A DNA stretch of 64,000 nucleotides from Metabacillus dongyingensis (GCF_019933155.2 NZ_CP082944.1:2854001-2918000); one strand, 5' to 3'. Shown: positions 33,520 through 43,279, numbered from the stretch's first letter. The notes: a model not told the origin generated them from the sequence alone. Made by a program: numbers and translations.

Positions 33520-34924
33520 TTTCTGACGCCTTCTTTTCTTCGGATTTTAATAGCTGCGCACGGTACTTTTTATCCTTTAACTCATCACGCTTTTCCCGTT
33601 TGTCCTTTAATGTTGAATGAGCAGGGTTGGTTTCAAACGTTTTTCTTCTATTTATTCTTCCGATGCCTTCAGGGATTAAGTTAAATTGAGCGTCTTCGTA
33701 CAAACCAGCAATTCCTGATAGGGATTTTTTGGATGCAGAGTCCGGATAGACTTCATTAAAGTAATCATCTGCAAGTCCAGGCGTATAATTTTCCGGCTCC
33801 GGGTAGGTTGTAATGACTCCTTCAAAGTTACGGAGCACAACTTTGTCCGGACTTTGAGAAATTAAATAGTTAGGCTGCAGGGCAATTTTCCCGCCGCCTC
33901 CCGGAGCGTCGACGACAAAAGTTGGAACCGAATAGCCGCTTGTATGTCCGCGGAGGCCCTCAATTATTTCAAGTCCTTTTGAAACAGGTGCACGGAAATG
34001 TCCGATTCCTTCTGACAAGTCACATTGATAAATGTAATAAGGCCGCACTCTTATTTTCACAAGATCATGCATCAGTTTTTTCATGATTTGCACGCTGTCA
34101 TTAATTCCTGCAAGGATAACCGCCTGATTTCCGACTGGCACGCCTGAGTTCACAAGCATTTCACATGCCTTCTTAGATTCTTCAGTTATTTCAATGGAAG
34201 TATTGAAATGTGTATTCAGCCAGACCGGATGATATTTTTTCAAGATGCTGCAGAGATTTTCTGTGATGCGCTGCGGAAAAACTACAGGCGCACGTGTACC
34301 GATTCTGATGATTTCTACATGATCGATTGCTCGGAGATTTTTTAAAATATATTCAAGAATTGTGTCATTAATCAGCAATCCGTCTCCCCCTGAAATCAGC
34401 ACATCCCGGACTTCTGGCGTTTGAGCAATGTAGTTAATCGCATCATCCAGCTGCTTTTTAGGCACACCCATGCCAATTTGACCAGAGAAGCGCCTTCTCG
34501 TGCAATATCTGCAGTACATCGAGCATTGGTTTGTCACTAGAAACAAGACGCGATCGGGATAGCGGTGAGTCAGGCCAGGTACAGGTGAATCTTCATCTTC
34601 GTGAAGCGGATCTTCAAGGTCATATTTTGTTTTATAAAGCTCCTGTGATATCGGAACCGACTGCATGCGGATTGGACATCTCGGATCATCTTCGTTCATT
34701 AGCCATGCATAGTAGGGAGTAATATTTAAGGGGATGGTTTTCGTTGATATTTTAACCCCTTCTTCTTCATCAGGAGTCAGATTAATTACTTTTTTAAGGT
34801 CATCAAGTGTGCGGATGGTATTTGTCAGCTGCCAGAGCCAGTCATTCCACTGTTCATCTGTGACATCTTTCCAGAGTTCGATGTCTTTCCAGTCGCGCTT
34901 CGGCTTGTATAGATCGTATTTCAT
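33512..34924 (-). CDS. kamA: Lysine 2,3-aminomutase
   Basis: 470 residues from the ATG at 34924 (GGGGGAACTGCC upstream). Radical-SAM cluster cysteines are C134, C138 and C141 (CSMYCRYC), the PLP lysine is K346 in PGGGGK, and ISGGDGL follows the cluster. It converts L-lysine to L-beta-lysine with an iron-sulfur cluster, SAM and PLP. In this cluster beta-lysine is then acetylated by the AblB product or fed into the upstream catabolic enzymes. Length equals the B. subtilis enzyme (about 471). Confidence 0.95.
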   Translation of the reverse strand: MKYDLYKPKRDWKDIELWKDVTDEQWNDWLWQLTNTIRTLDDLKKVINLTPDEEEGVKISTKTIPLNITPYYAWLMNEDDPRCPIRMQSVPISQELYKTKYDLEDPLHEDEDSPVPGLTHRYPDRVLFLVTNQCSMYCRYCTRRRFSGQIGMGVPKKQLDDAINYIAQTPEVRDVLISGGDGLLINDTILEYILKNLRAIDHVEIIRIGTRAPVVFPQRITENLCSILKKYHPVWLNTHFNTSIEITEESKKACEMLVNSGVPVGNQAVILAGINDSVQIMKKLMHDLVKIRVRPYYIYQCDLSEGIGHFRAPVSKGLEIIEGLRGHTSGYSVPTFVVDAPGGGGKIALQPNYLISQSPDKVVLRNFEGVITTYPEPENYTPGLADDYFNEVYPDSASKKSLSGIAGLYEDAQFNLIPEGIGRINRRKTFETNPAHSTLKDKREKRDELKDKKYRAQLLKSEEKKASENE

Positions 34925-35018
34925 GGCAGTTCCCCCAATTCGGTCTTTACCATTATTACATGCAAAAACCATGCCAACGTGACTATGAAGCTGCTAAAAT
35001 CACATTTGCTATTTATGC

Positions 35019-36413
35019 TTATAATTTTGGTGCCGAAAATTGGTCAGGAAAATATTTTTTCACTTTGTATTGAAGAGTTTGTCTCGGAATTTGGAGCAGC
35101 TTTGCTGTTTTTAAAATATTGCCTTCGCTTTGAACAAGTGCTTGTTGAATAATCTCTTTTTCCATCATTGACATTTTTTCATGAAGAGAATGCGCTTCCT
35201 TTGACGTATCTTCCTCTTTCAGTAAATATGGCGGTAAATGATCGGTTTTAATTCTATTCCCATCACACATATTCATGGCAAACTCAATGCAATGCTTTAA
35301 CTCCCTTACATTCCCGGGCCAGTGATGGTGCTTTAAAAGGACTTGCGCTTCGTCTGATAATGCAGCAACACGCTTTTGAAATTCATGATTGTACTTTTTT
35401 ATGAAATAAGAAATCAGTAAGGGAAGGTCGAGCGGCCTTTCTCTGAGCGGGGGAAGATTGATTCCGAAGACGTTTAAGCGAAAATAAAGATCTTCCCGCA
35501 TTTTTCCCTCCGCGAGACATTTTTCAGGGCTGATGTTCATTGCGGCAATCACTCTGACATCGACTGTGATTGAATGACTGCTTCCGATTCTCCTAATCGT
35601 GCCATCGTCAATGACTCTAAGAAGCTTCGCCTGCAGATTCAGTGGCATAGATTGCAGTTCATCCAGAAAAAGCGTGCCGCCGTGCGACAGTTCAAATAAG
35701 CCTGGCCTGTCTACTGCCCCTGTGTAGCTCCCTTTTGCTGTACCAAATAATAAACTTTCAAGCAAGGCTTCAGGAAGCGCCGCACAGTTTTGTGCTATAA
35801 AAGGAGCATCTCTGCGCTGTGATTCGTTATGAATGGCCTGTACAATTAATTCTTTTCCAGTTCCTGTTTCCCCATAAATGAGAACATTTGATGAGGTAAT
35901 TGCCGCTTTTTTCACAAGCATTTTTATCATAAGAAGGTTCTTGCTTGCAGTAATGATGTCATCAAGAACATACCTTGTGCCGTTGGATCCCTCTGCTTTA
36001 GGGGGAGAATGCACTTGTTTTTGCAGGTCAGCAAGCCGCTCTGTCAGCCGCTTGATCGCTGAATAATCCTTTGCAATTTCAACTGCACCGATCACTTTAT
36101 CCTCTGATAAAATCGGCAGGCTTGTGTTCACAGTCTCAATTTTTTCGCCCTTTATATTTATGTACGTTTGTGAATGGTGATAAATCGGTTTTTTCGTTTT
36201 AATGGCTTTTAATAGTGTGCTCGTTTCTTCAGAAAGAGACGGAAAAACATCAAATAAATGCTTGCCTACTACCTCATCGACTTTCAAACCATCATGAAAA
36301 GCTGCAATCTCGTTGTAAAAAACGGTGATTCCTTTCTCATCAACCGCATGAATCCCCTCATCAATCGTTTCTAAAATATGATGAATGATTCGCTCCCTAT
36401 TTTGATTTGTCAA
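35019..36413 (-). CDS. Sigma-54-dependent activator with PAS domain, kam cluster
   Basis: 464 residues from a TTG start with AAGGAGG upstream. There is a PAS domain (10-120), an AAA+ domain with Walker A GETGTGKE (181-188), GSYTGA (228-233; most relatives have GAFTGA) and Walker B GTLFLDEL (246-253), and a Fis-type helix-turn-helix at the end (NILKTAKLLQIPRQTLQYKV). It is RocR-like. It sits between ablB and kamA, so it likely senses a lysine-related metabolite and drives sigma-54 transcription of part of the cluster. I found no convincing -24/-12 element near the cluster. Confidence 0.88.
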   Translation of the reverse strand: MTNQNRERIIHHILETIDEGIHAVDEKGITVFYNEIAAFHDGLKVDEVVGKHLFDVFPSLSEETSTLLKAIKTKKPIYHHSQTYINIKGEKIETVNTSLPILSEDKVIGAVEIAKDYSAIKRLTERLADLQKQVHSPPKAEGSNGTRYVLDDIITASKNLLMIKMLVKKAAITSSNVLIYGETGTGKELIVQAIHNESQRRDAPFIAQNCAALPEALLESLLFGTAKGSYTGAVDRPGLFELSHGGTLFLDELQSMPLNLQAKLLRVIDDGTIRRIGSSHSITVDVRVIAAMNISPEKCLAEGKMREDLYFRLNVFGINLPPLRERPLDLPLLISYFIKKYNHEFQKRVAALSDEAQVLLKHHHWPGNVRELKHCIEFAMNMCDGNRIKTDHLPPYLLKEEDTSKEAHSLHEKMSMMEKEIIQQALVQSEGNILKTAKLLQIPRQTLQYKVKKYFPDQFSAPKL

Positions 36414-36462
36414 AGGTTTTCCTCCTTTTTACATAAGCCGCCGGATTTTCGGCATACATTGC

Positions 36463-37317
36463 TCAATTTCCGGCAGACAGATCTTTGCACCATACATTCA
36501 TGTTTTCAAGATCTGTGCTAATGACACAATTATTTGTAAGTCTGCCGGTATATTCGTAATCCAGCTGATGCAAAACGGCGTTCATGCCGAAAGAATCCGC
36601 CCTTGCAATCGAATAAGCACAAAAAATACCGTTTTCAAAAAGCTTTTGCTCAAGTAATAAAATCAGGCTTCTCATTAATTTATGCTTTCTGACTTCGGGC
36701 AGCGTTGCACAGTCTGTTATTTCAGCATTGTGGTATGCTGAATTGATTTCAGCAGAAGCAGCGCTAACGATGTTGTCTCCTTTTTCAGCAAGATAATAGA
36801 TGGTGCCATCCCTCATCGTTTTTTGTATATAATCACTTGAATGGAGGGGTGTTGGATACACTTCGAATACTGCTCTGTATAACTCTGCAAGCTTCTTTGC
36901 ATCATGTTCTTCAGCTGTACGAAATAAAAATGCTGCTGACTGTACATGAACTGTCTTCTTTTTTTCATAAATGGATGTGACGATGCTGTCCTGCTTTGTC
37001 CAGCAGTCTGTTTTTCTTCTTTCTTCACTTAAATATTTCGTAAAAAAATAGGCGTCATCACTGTGAAAATAATTTTTAATAATGGCTTCAAGCTGAAATT
37101 GATGCTTCAATAAAAAAGTGATGTCGCAGGCTTTTGCTTTGACAATAACTTTTGTGAAGCTGTTATCTGAAGCTAATTTGTATGCATCTGTGAGCAAGGA
37201 CTCTGTATTTCCGCGATAGTCATCGATTCGGAGCCTTTTGTTAAAATAATCGAGTACTGCATCAGCCCGATAGTCCTTTTTAGCTAACATTATTGTTTCG
37301 GAGTACGTTTTTTTCAA
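36463..37317 (-). CDS. ablB: Beta-lysine N6-acetyltransferase (AblB/YodP)
   Basis: 284 residues from a TTG start with AAGGGGG upstream. The N-terminal half (to about 125) is specific to this family and the C-terminal half is a GNAT domain (FLFRTAEEHDAKKLAELYRA onward, AEITDCATLPEVRKHKLMRS). The enzyme acetylates the terminal amine of beta-lysine. In some archaea and bacteria N6-acetyl-beta-lysine is an osmolyte; next to catabolic genes the acetyl group may instead protect an intermediate. Confidence 0.85.
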   Translation of the reverse strand: MKKTYSETIMLAKKDYRADAVLDYFNKRLRIDDYRGNTESLLTDAYKLASDNSFTKVIVKAKACDITFLLKHQFQLEAIIKNYFHSDDAYFFTKYLSEERRKTDCWTKQDSIVTSIYEKKKTVHVQSAAFLFRTAEEHDAKKLAELYRAVFEVYPTPLHSSDYIQKTMRDGTIYYLAEKGDNIVSAASAEINSAYHNAEITDCATLPEVRKHKLMRSLILLLEQKLFENGIFCAYSIARADSFGMNAVLHQLDYEYTGRLTNNCVISTDLENMNVWCKDLSAGN

Positions 37318-37348
37318 GAACTGGTCCCCCTTATATAAAAAATTACCC

Positions 37349-37387
37349 TAAAAAAATAGAGTGCAGCCTGCACACTCTATTTTTTTT
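37349..37387 (-). terminator. Terminator inside the kam cluster
   Basis: ATAGAGTG (37356-37363) pairs with CACTCTAT (37373-37380), with A-tract and T-tract flanks. It lies between the aldehyde dehydrogenase stop and ablB, so transcription from the yodT promoter should largely stop here. Confidence 0.8.
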
Positions 37388-37392
37388 AAGCC

Positions 37393-38823
37393 TTAGAACT
37401 TGGCATGATTAAACGAGATCAGCTTCAATTCAGTCAGTTCTTCAATGGCATATTTAATGCCTTCTCTGCCGAAACCGCTGTCCTTCACTCCCCCATATGG
37501 CATGTGATCGACACGGAAGGTTGGAATGTCATTGACCATGACACCGCCGACATGAAGGGCTTTTGCTGCTTGGAAGGCCAGGTCGACTTTATTTGTAAAT
37601 ACACCTGCTTGAAGTCCATATCTCGAGTTATTCACTTCTTCAATTGCTTCATCAAATGTTTTGAATGAGTTGATGATGACAATTGGAGCAAATGCTTCCT
37701 GACAAGAGAGATTGACTTTTGCCGAGACATTCAGCAAGATAGTCGGCTGAACAGTCTGATGATCCTCTGATTTGCCGCCGCATGCGATTTGAGCTCCTGC
37801 ATTCTCAGCTTCTTCAATCCAGGAAATGGCGCGATCCACATCTTCGCTTGAGATTAATGAGGAGACATCTGTCTCTTCAGCAAGGGGATTGCCGAGTTTA
37901 AGTTTCTTCGTCTCTTCTACAGCCTTCGCAACGAACTCATCAAATACATTTTCGTGTACATAAATTCGCTGCACGGATATGCAAACCTGGCCCGCATACG
38001 CGAATGCACCTGTCACACATCTTGGAGCTACCTTTGAAACATCAGCATCTTCTGCGACAATGACAGCTGAGTTTGATCCTAATTCAAGGAGCGTCTTTCT
38101 CATGCCGGCTTCTTTTTTCAGCTTTTTCCCAACGTCTGGACTTCCTGTAAACGTAAGTGCCTTTATGCGTTCATCTGATGTAAAATGCTTGCCGATTTCA
38201 CTGCCTTTTCCTGTTACAATGTTCAGTGCGCCTTCAGGCAGACCCGCTTCATGAAAAAGCTCTCCGATGAAGTAGGAGCTTAAAGGTGTTTGTGTCGCAG
38301 GTTTTAAAACAACTGTATTGCCTGCGGCAAAAGCAGGCCCAAGCTTATGCGCAACGAGATTCATCGGGAAATTAAAAGGCGTGATCGCTCCAATAACGCC
38401 GATTGCCTCGCGCACTGTGTATGCTGTCCGGTTTTCCCCGCCTGGAGCTGCATCCATTGAAATCGTCTCACCATTCAGCCTTCTCGCTTCCTCAGCAGCA
38501 AATGTGTATGTCATAACCGTTCGGTCCACTTCTGCTCTCGCAGTTTTAATTGGTTTAGCGGCTTCTTTGGCAATAATCACAGCCGCTTCTTCTTTTCGTT
38601 CAGCAAGAAGCTGGGCTGTTTTCAGTAAAATATCTGCACGCTTATGGGCAGGCAAAACGTTCATCTTACTAATCGCTTCACTTGCTGCGTCAACTGCTGC
38701 TTTTACTTGATTCTGACCCGCAATTGCTACCTCTGCCAGCAATTCATCCGTGTAAGGAGACTTTAATTCCTGATACTTGCTTGCTTCCATATGCTGTCCG
38801 TTGATCCATAAATGCTGCTTCAT
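37393..38823 (-). CDS. NAD(P)-dependent aldehyde dehydrogenase
   Basis: 476 residues from the ATG at 38823 (GAGGTG seven bases upstream). ALDH residues are present: N151 in PFNFP, K174 in VLKPA, E247 in LLELGSNS and the catalytic Cys281 in AGQVCIS. The sequence is closest in style to lactaldehyde/GapN-like dehydrogenases. I know of no such gene in the B. subtilis yod cluster. It could oxidise an omega-aldehyde formed when the terminal nitrogen of the lysine-derived chain is removed (inference). Confidence 0.85.
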   Translation of the reverse strand: MKQHLWINGQHMEASKYQELKSPYTDELLAEVAIAGQNQVKAAVDAASEAISKMNVLPAHKRADILLKTAQLLAERKEEAAVIIAKEAAKPIKTARAEVDRTVMTYTFAAEEARRLNGETISMDAAPGGENRTAYTVREAIGVIGAITPFNFPMNLVAHKLGPAFAAGNTVVLKPATQTPLSSYFIGELFHEAGLPEGALNIVTGKGSEIGKHFTSDERIKALTFTGSPDVGKKLKKEAGMRKTLLELGSNSAVIVAEDADVSKVAPRCVTGAFAYAGQVCISVQRIYVHENVFDEFVAKAVEETKKLKLGNPLAEETDVSSLISSEDVDRAISWIEEAENAGAQIACGGKSEDHQTVQPTILLNVSAKVNLSCQEAFAPIVIINSFKTFDEAIEEVNNSRYGLQAGVFTNKVDLAFQAAKALHVGGVMVNDIPTFRVDHMPYGGVKDSGFGREGIKYAIEELTELKLISFNHAKF

Positions 38824-38859
38824 TTGCTGACACCTCAATTATTTAATCGTTATCTTCAA

Positions 38860-40161
38860 TTATTTACCCTTTCCATCGATCTGTAAAAACATCTGCTCTG
38901 ATACACCGCACCAATGCATTAAGAAAACAGCCAGAATTTTTGTACATTCGATGATTTTATCAATTTCAATAAATTCATTCGGAAAGTGAGCCATCTCTGT
39001 TTCGCCGGGGCCAAATACAATGGAAGGAATATCTCCTGCATGAGATAAAAGGCCTGCATCGGTTCCCCAAGGAGATGCCTCAATGATCGGTTCTTTATCC
39101 ATGATCTCTTTATAAGAATTTATCAAAGCTTCGGTTAGAGGATGTTCGATTCCGATTTCATTTGGAAGCCACCTTGCTCCAAACCACTCAAGTTCCACAG
39201 GATGTTCATTGAACCATTCATCCTTTGAAGAAAGGTCAGAAATCCACTCTTGAAATTCAGTCTGCACCTCTTCTATCGTTTCATTCGGTGCGATCCCGCA
39301 CCTTCCTTCTAAGGTGACAAGATCTGCCACAGAGGATGGCCACGTGCCTCCCTCTATTTTTCCAATATTAATAGGAACTGGAATCGGAATTTTTTTGTAA
39401 AGCGCATCGGTTATTTTTTCGTTTCGCTTTTTTTCAAGCTCCAGGATATGCTTAACAACCAGCGTGCTTTTTTCAATGGCGCTGATTCCTTCATACCTCG
39501 TTCCCCCATGTGCAGAACGCCCCTTTATTTTCAGCCTGAACCACATAGATCCCTGCTGTTTTTGAAAAATTTTCATTTTAGTAGGCTCCGGAATGATGGC
39601 TGCATCTGCCTTGTATCCGCGTAAAATGGCAGCAAGGGTTCCCGCGCCGCCGCTTTCTTCTTCAATGACACTTTGAAAAATGACGTCTCCCTTTAAGGAA
39701 ATCCCTGATGCTTTAATAGCTTCCATTGCCATTAAGAGACAGACATTCCCGCCTTTCATATCCGTCGATCCGCGTCCATAAAGACGGTTTTCGGTTACCG
39801 CTGCCTGATAAGGGTCCACATCCCATTGCTCTAAGTCGCCTTCTGGCACGACATCGATGTGTCCATTTAAAATGACGGATTTCCCGCCTCCTTTTCCTTT
39901 TAAAACACCGACAATGTTCGGGCTGTCTTTAAAAGATGTTCTCGTTGCTACAAAATGCGGGTGCTGTTTTAGGAGTTTGCCGCCAGGCTCCCACAGATCT
40001 ATATCCAGACTAAGCTGACGGCATTTTTCCAGCACGACCGCTTGAGCTGACGCCTCATTTCCCTGAACACTTCTCTGTTCGACCATCTTTTTGAGTAATT
40101 TAATTGACCGGTTTCGATTTTCTTCTATCCATGTGCAAACTTGCACCTGCAAGTTTTTCAT
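38860..40161 (-). CDS. yodQ: M20 family deacylase, YodQ-like
   Basis: 433 residues of an M20 metallo-amidohydrolase. Metal ligands are visible in [21 protein letters not shown] and IEEESGGAG; a dimerisation lid is present in the middle. Relatives are acetylornithine or succinyl-diaminopimelate deacylases. In this cluster it probably removes the acetyl group placed by AblB from a later intermediate. AAGGAGTG precedes the ATG, and yodR ends 12 bases upstream. Confidence 0.85.
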   Translation of the reverse strand: MKNLQVQVCTWIEENRNRSIKLLKKMVEQRSVQGNEASAQAVVLEKCRQLSLDIDLWEPGGKLLKQHPHFVATRTSFKDSPNIVGVLKGKGGGKSVILNGHIDVVPEGDLEQWDVDPYQAAVTENRLYGRGSTDMKGGNVCLLMAMEAIKASGISLKGDVIFQSVIEEESGGAGTLAAILRGYKADAAIIPEPTKMKIFQKQQGSMWFRLKIKGRSAHGGTRYEGISAIEKSTLVVKHILELEKKRNEKITDALYKKIPIPVPINIGKIEGGTWPSSVADLVTLEGRCGIAPNETIEEVQTEFQEWISDLSSKDEWFNEHPVELEWFGARWLPNEIGIEHPLTEALINSYKEIMDKEPIIEASPWGTDAGLLSHAGDIPSIVFGPGETEMAHFPNEFIEIDKIIECTKILAVFLMHWCGVSEQMFLQIDGKGK

Positions 40162-40173
40162 CGAATCACTCCT

Positions 40174-40818
40174 TCAAAGATTCATGCCGATCTCAAGCTT
40201 TGCTCCTGTGCTTTTCATCACATCCTGGACTGTGAATGGAGCCATGACCTCTTTTAATATAAGTCCTGTTTCATGCACTTCAATTACTGCCATATCCGTA
40301 ATAATTAAATCGACACATTGTTTGGATGTAAGCGGCAGGGTGCAGCTTGTGAGAATTTTTGGATCGCCGTTTTTATTGACATGATTCATGACGACAATGA
40401 CTTTTTTTGCTTTTCCGGCAAGTTCCATTGCTCCGCCCATTCCAGGTACACGCTTACCGGGTACGATCCAATTGGCGAGATCCCCATTTTCGCTTACTTG
40501 GAGAGAACCTAGAATCGTCAAATCAATGCATCCCCTTCGAATCATGCCAAACGCTGTAGCCGTGTCAAAATAAGAGGCTCCTTTTTCAAGGGTTACCGGA
40601 TAGCCGGCAGCATTGCACAGTGTCTCCTCTTCTTCTCCTTGCAAAGGTGTTGGTCCAATGCCGAGGATGCCGTTTTCAGCCTGAATCATCACTTGAGGTT
40701 TGTTTTTCAGATAATTCGGCACGAGAGAGGGAATCCCTATGCCAAGATTGACGATCATGCCGTTATCTATTTCCTGCGCTGCACGTTTTGCAATATTTTC
40801 TCTTATTTCGCTTCCCAT
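40174..40818 (-). CDS. yodR: CoA-transferase beta subunit, YodR
   Basis: About 214 residues of the SCOT/AtoA family. The active-site glutamate is in QAENGILGIGP near residue 50, and GGAMELAGKAKKVIVVMNHV is typical of the C-terminal fold. It pairs with the YodS subunit to move CoA between a beta-keto acid and an acyl-CoA. The ATG at 40818 overlaps the end of yodS by 16 bases. Confidence 0.88.
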   Translation of the reverse strand: MGSEIRENIAKRAAQEIDNGMIVNLGIGIPSLVPNYLKNKPQVMIQAENGILGIGPTPLQGEEEETLCNAAGYPVTLEKGASYFDTATAFGMIRRGCIDLTILGSLQVSENGDLANWIVPGKRVPGMGGAMELAGKAKKVIVVMNHVNKNGDPKILTSCTLPLTSKQCVDLIITDMAVIEVHETGLILKEVMAPFTVQDVMKSTGAKLEIGMNL

Positions 40819-41504
40819 ACCCACTTCCAGTTCACCCCTTCACTTTGTACGATGGCTTGAACAAATACACCCGGGGTTATGATGGCTTCGGCATCAAGCT
40901 CGCCTAAGCTTACGATTTCATCGACTTCAGCAATGGTATAATCTCCAGCCATAGCCATAAGCGGGTTCATATTCCGTGCACTTTTTTTGTAAATGATGTT
41001 TCCGAATTCATCCGCTGCCTTTCCGCAAATGATGGCCACATCAGCAGTAAGGGCTGTTTCAATAAAATAGGTGCGCCCTTCCACTTGTACAAGGTCTTTT
41101 CCTTTTTCTGCAATCTCACTTCCCATGCCTACATCTGACAAAATTCCTCCAAGACCCATGCCGCCGGCACGGATTCTCTCGCCAAGAGTTCCCTGGGGAG
41201 AAAATTCCACTTCAAGCTTGCCTTCTGACATCAAGCTTCCCGCGATTGGATTTGAGCCAATATGCGAGGCAATTACTTTTCGGACACGCCCTGCAGAGAT
41301 CAATTTTCCAATTCCGATATGAGGAAAACCAGTGTCATTGCAGATAATTTCGAGGTCCCGCACCTCTTTTTCCAAAATTGCGTCAATTAAAGACGGAGGG
41401 GTGCCAACACCTCCAAATCCACCTGCCATCAGCGTGCAGCCGTCATTGATTTTGCCTATAACCTCATCAATTTGTCTAATTTTCTGAAATGAATTAGCAA
41501 TCAT
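40803..41504 (-). CDS. yodS: CoA-transferase alpha subunit, YodS
   Basis: 233 residues of the AtoD type with the glycine-rich MAGGFGGVGTPPSLIDAI near 26-43 and the closing GDYTIAEVDEIVSLGELD. It forms the heteromeric transferase with YodR. AAAGGAG precedes the ATG; the aminotransferase gene ends 14 bases upstream. Confidence 0.88.
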   Translation of the reverse strand: MIANSFQKIRQIDEVIGKINDGCTLMAGGFGGVGTPPSLIDAILEKEVRDLEIICNDTGFPHIGIGKLISAGRVRKVIASHIGSNPIAGSLMSEGKLEVEFSPQGTLGERIRAGGMGLGGILSDVGMGSEIAEKGKDLVQVEGRTYFIETALTADVAIICGKAADEFGNIIYKKSARNMNPLMAMAGDYTIAEVDEIVSLGELDAEAIITPGVFVQAIVQSEGVNWKWVWEAK

Positions 41505-41518
41505 ACAGATTCTCCTTT

Positions 41519-42862
41519 TTATGACATTGGCAGCACTTCGGCTTCTATTTCTTCAGTCGTTTTTGTAAATAGGTGGATAAGTTCGTTTAGCTCTTCATCA
41601 TTGATGTTCAGCGGCGGGGCAATTAATATGGCGTCGCCGTCGCCGCCTTCGATTCCAGCAGCAGACGGATAGACAAGCAGTCCGTTCTGATTTGCTTTCT
41701 TAATGATGCGGTTCGTAAGATTATAAGATTTCGGAAAAGGCTGTTTGGTCGTCTGGTTCATGACAAATTCAATTCCTATTAATAATCCTTTTCCCCTGAC
41801 ATCACCGATGATTTCTGTTTTTTTCTGCAATTTTTGCAGGTTTTTAATCAGCATCTTTCCTTTTTCAAAAGCTGCATTGTTCAATTGATTTTTTTCAATA
41901 TAATGCAAGACTGCTAGACTGACAGCTGCAGATTGAGGATTCGCGCTGTAGGTATGCCCGCTCATGATTAACTTTGATCCTTGCTGAATTGGCCGCATCA
42001 CCCTGTCACTGATTAAAGTTGCCGCAACAGGAGCATAACCGGCACTTAATCCTTTCCCGAGTGCAACGATGTCAGGCAATGCTCCCCAATGCTCCATCGC
42101 AAGTGTTTTTCCTGTTCTTCCAATGCCTGTCATGACTTCATCCGCGATGAACAGAATGTCGTTTCGATCACAAATATCGCGGATTTTTTCGTAATATCCT
42201 TCTGGAGGTGTAATTGCTGCTCCCGCTGCACCGACAACCGGCTCTGCAACAAAAGCAGCAACGTGATCTGCACCGATTCTTCTTATTGCCGTTTCCAATT
42301 CTCCTGTACATTTCGCCTTGCAAGAGGAGGGTATTAATCCATATGGACAACGATAACAGTACGCAGGAGATACCACGGGATTTGCTTCAAGCAGCGGCTG
42401 AAACCGGAAACGCCGCTCTGGATAGCCTGACAAAGAAAGCGCGCCAATTGTTATCCCATGGTAGCTCATCCACCTGGAAATGATTTTTGTTTTTTTAGGC
42501 ATGTTTTTTTCCTGAAAAAACTGTATCGCTGTCTTCATGGCCGTTTCAATGGCTTCAGATCCGCTGTTGACCAGAAAGGTCCAGTTAAGATCACCCGGCG
42601 TTATCTCTGCAAGCTTCTTTGCCAGGCCCTCAGCTGCATGGCTTGAAAATTGAGACCGATAGACAAACGATACCTCTCGCGCCTGCTCCGCCATTGCTTC
42701 GACTATTTCACTGACCCCATGTCCGATTGAACAAGTTACAGCTCCAGATGATCCATCCAAATATTTCTTGCCAGAAGTATCGTATAGATAAACACCTTGT
42801 CCATGGCTGACTTTTTTATAGCTTTCATCAAGCATCGGTTTGATTAAGTACTCCCTCTCCAT
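41519..42862 (-). CDS. yodT: Class III aminotransferase, YodT
   Basis: 447 residues from the ATG at 42862 (GAGGTGGG upstream; a GTG at 42874 is less likely). It is a class III PLP enzyme: SGSEAIETAMK, the cofactor aspartate in DEVMTGIGRTG, and the Schiff-base lysine in ALGKGLSAGYAP. In the proposed route it removes the beta-amino group of (acetyl-)beta-lysine to give the 3-keto acid that YodR/YodS activate. First gene of the cluster, with a SigmaE-like promoter upstream. Confidence 0.88.
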   Translation of the reverse strand: MEREYLIKPMLDESYKKVSHGQGVYLYDTSGKKYLDGSSGAVTCSIGHGVSEIVEAMAEQAREVSFVYRSQFSSHAAEGLAKKLAEITPGDLNWTFLVNSGSEAIETAMKTAIQFFQEKNMPKKTKIISRWMSYHGITIGALSLSGYPERRFRFQPLLEANPVVSPAYCYRCPYGLIPSSCKAKCTGELETAIRRIGADHVAAFVAEPVVGAAGAAITPPEGYYEKIRDICDRNDILFIADEVMTGIGRTGKTLAMEHWGALPDIVALGKGLSAGYAPVAATLISDRVMRPIQQGSKLIMSGHTYSANPQSAAVSLAVLHYIEKNQLNNAAFEKGKMLIKNLQKLQKKTEIIGDVRGKGLLIGIEFVMNQTTKQPFPKSYNLTNRIIKKANQNGLLVYPSAAGIEGGDGDAILIAPPLNINDEELNELIHLFTKTTEEIEAEVLPMS

Positions 42863-42906
42863 CCGGATACCCACCTCACTTGCATTCTGAATATCATGCT
42901 TCTTAC

Positions 42907-42935
42907 ATTCTATGTGAAGGATAAACAGGTTATTT
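42907..42935 (-). promoter_or_regulatory. SigmaE-like promoter of yodT operon
   Basis: On the minus strand AAATAAC, 14 bases, then CATAGAAT. The -10 matches the SigmaE pattern CATAnAnT; the -35 is less perfect but the spacing is right. The B. subtilis yodT operon is, as I recall, expressed in the mother cell by SigmaE. Confidence 0.5.
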
Positions 42936-42977
42936 CTATAGATGAAGGTTGCATTGAATTAGATAATCATTTTAGAT

Positions 42978-42991
42978 TGAAAGCGCTGTCA
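42978..42991. promoter_or_regulatory. cre-like site upstream of yodT
   Basis: TGAAAGCGCTGTCA differs at one base from the ideal palindromic cre TGAAAGCGCTTTCA. It lies about 45 bases upstream of the SigmaE-like -35 and about 70 bases before the divergent small gene, so it could serve either. Confidence 0.55.
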
Positions 42992-43063
42992 TTTTTAAGA
43001 ACTATTGTATCTCAGACTCCTAATGAAACATAGGATGTATGAAAAAGGCAAAGGTGATATTCT

Positions 43064-43249
43064 TTGAAGTGGATTGTGGATGTAGTGTTCCTTCTTTTAT
43101 TCATGCTGCTTGCTTTCTTCGGAATCGGTCCTGTGCTGTTTTCAGACGGAACTTTGGATGAAAGAATTGTAACAGGATTTTTTGTCATCATGACAGCGAG
43201 TTTACTTTGTGTTTTGTATTATTCTTTCTCAAAAAATTTCTTCAAATAA
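43064..43249 (+). CDS. Small two-TM membrane protein
   Basis: 61 residues from a TTG start with AAAGGTGA upstream. Helices: IVDVVFLLLFMLLAFFGIGP and VTGFFVIMTASLLCVLYY, joined by a short acidic loop. Function unknown. Confidence 0.6.
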   Translation: MKWIVDVVFLLLFMLLAFFGIGPVLFSDGTLDERIVTGFFVIMTASLLCVLYYSFSKNFFK

Positions 43250-43250
43250 A

Positions 43251-43279
43251 CGCTTGGAAGTCTTCCAAGCGCTTACTTT
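43251..43279. terminator. Hairpin between convergent genes, likely terminator
   Basis: CGCTTGGAA (43251-43259) pairs with TTCCAAGCG (43263-43271); the + side tail CTTACTTTTC is moderately T-rich. Confidence 0.55.

Noticed and set aside
34414..35018. Sigma-54 promoter for kamA
   Set aside because: No GG-N10-GC element with acceptable flanks was found between the activator gene and kamA.
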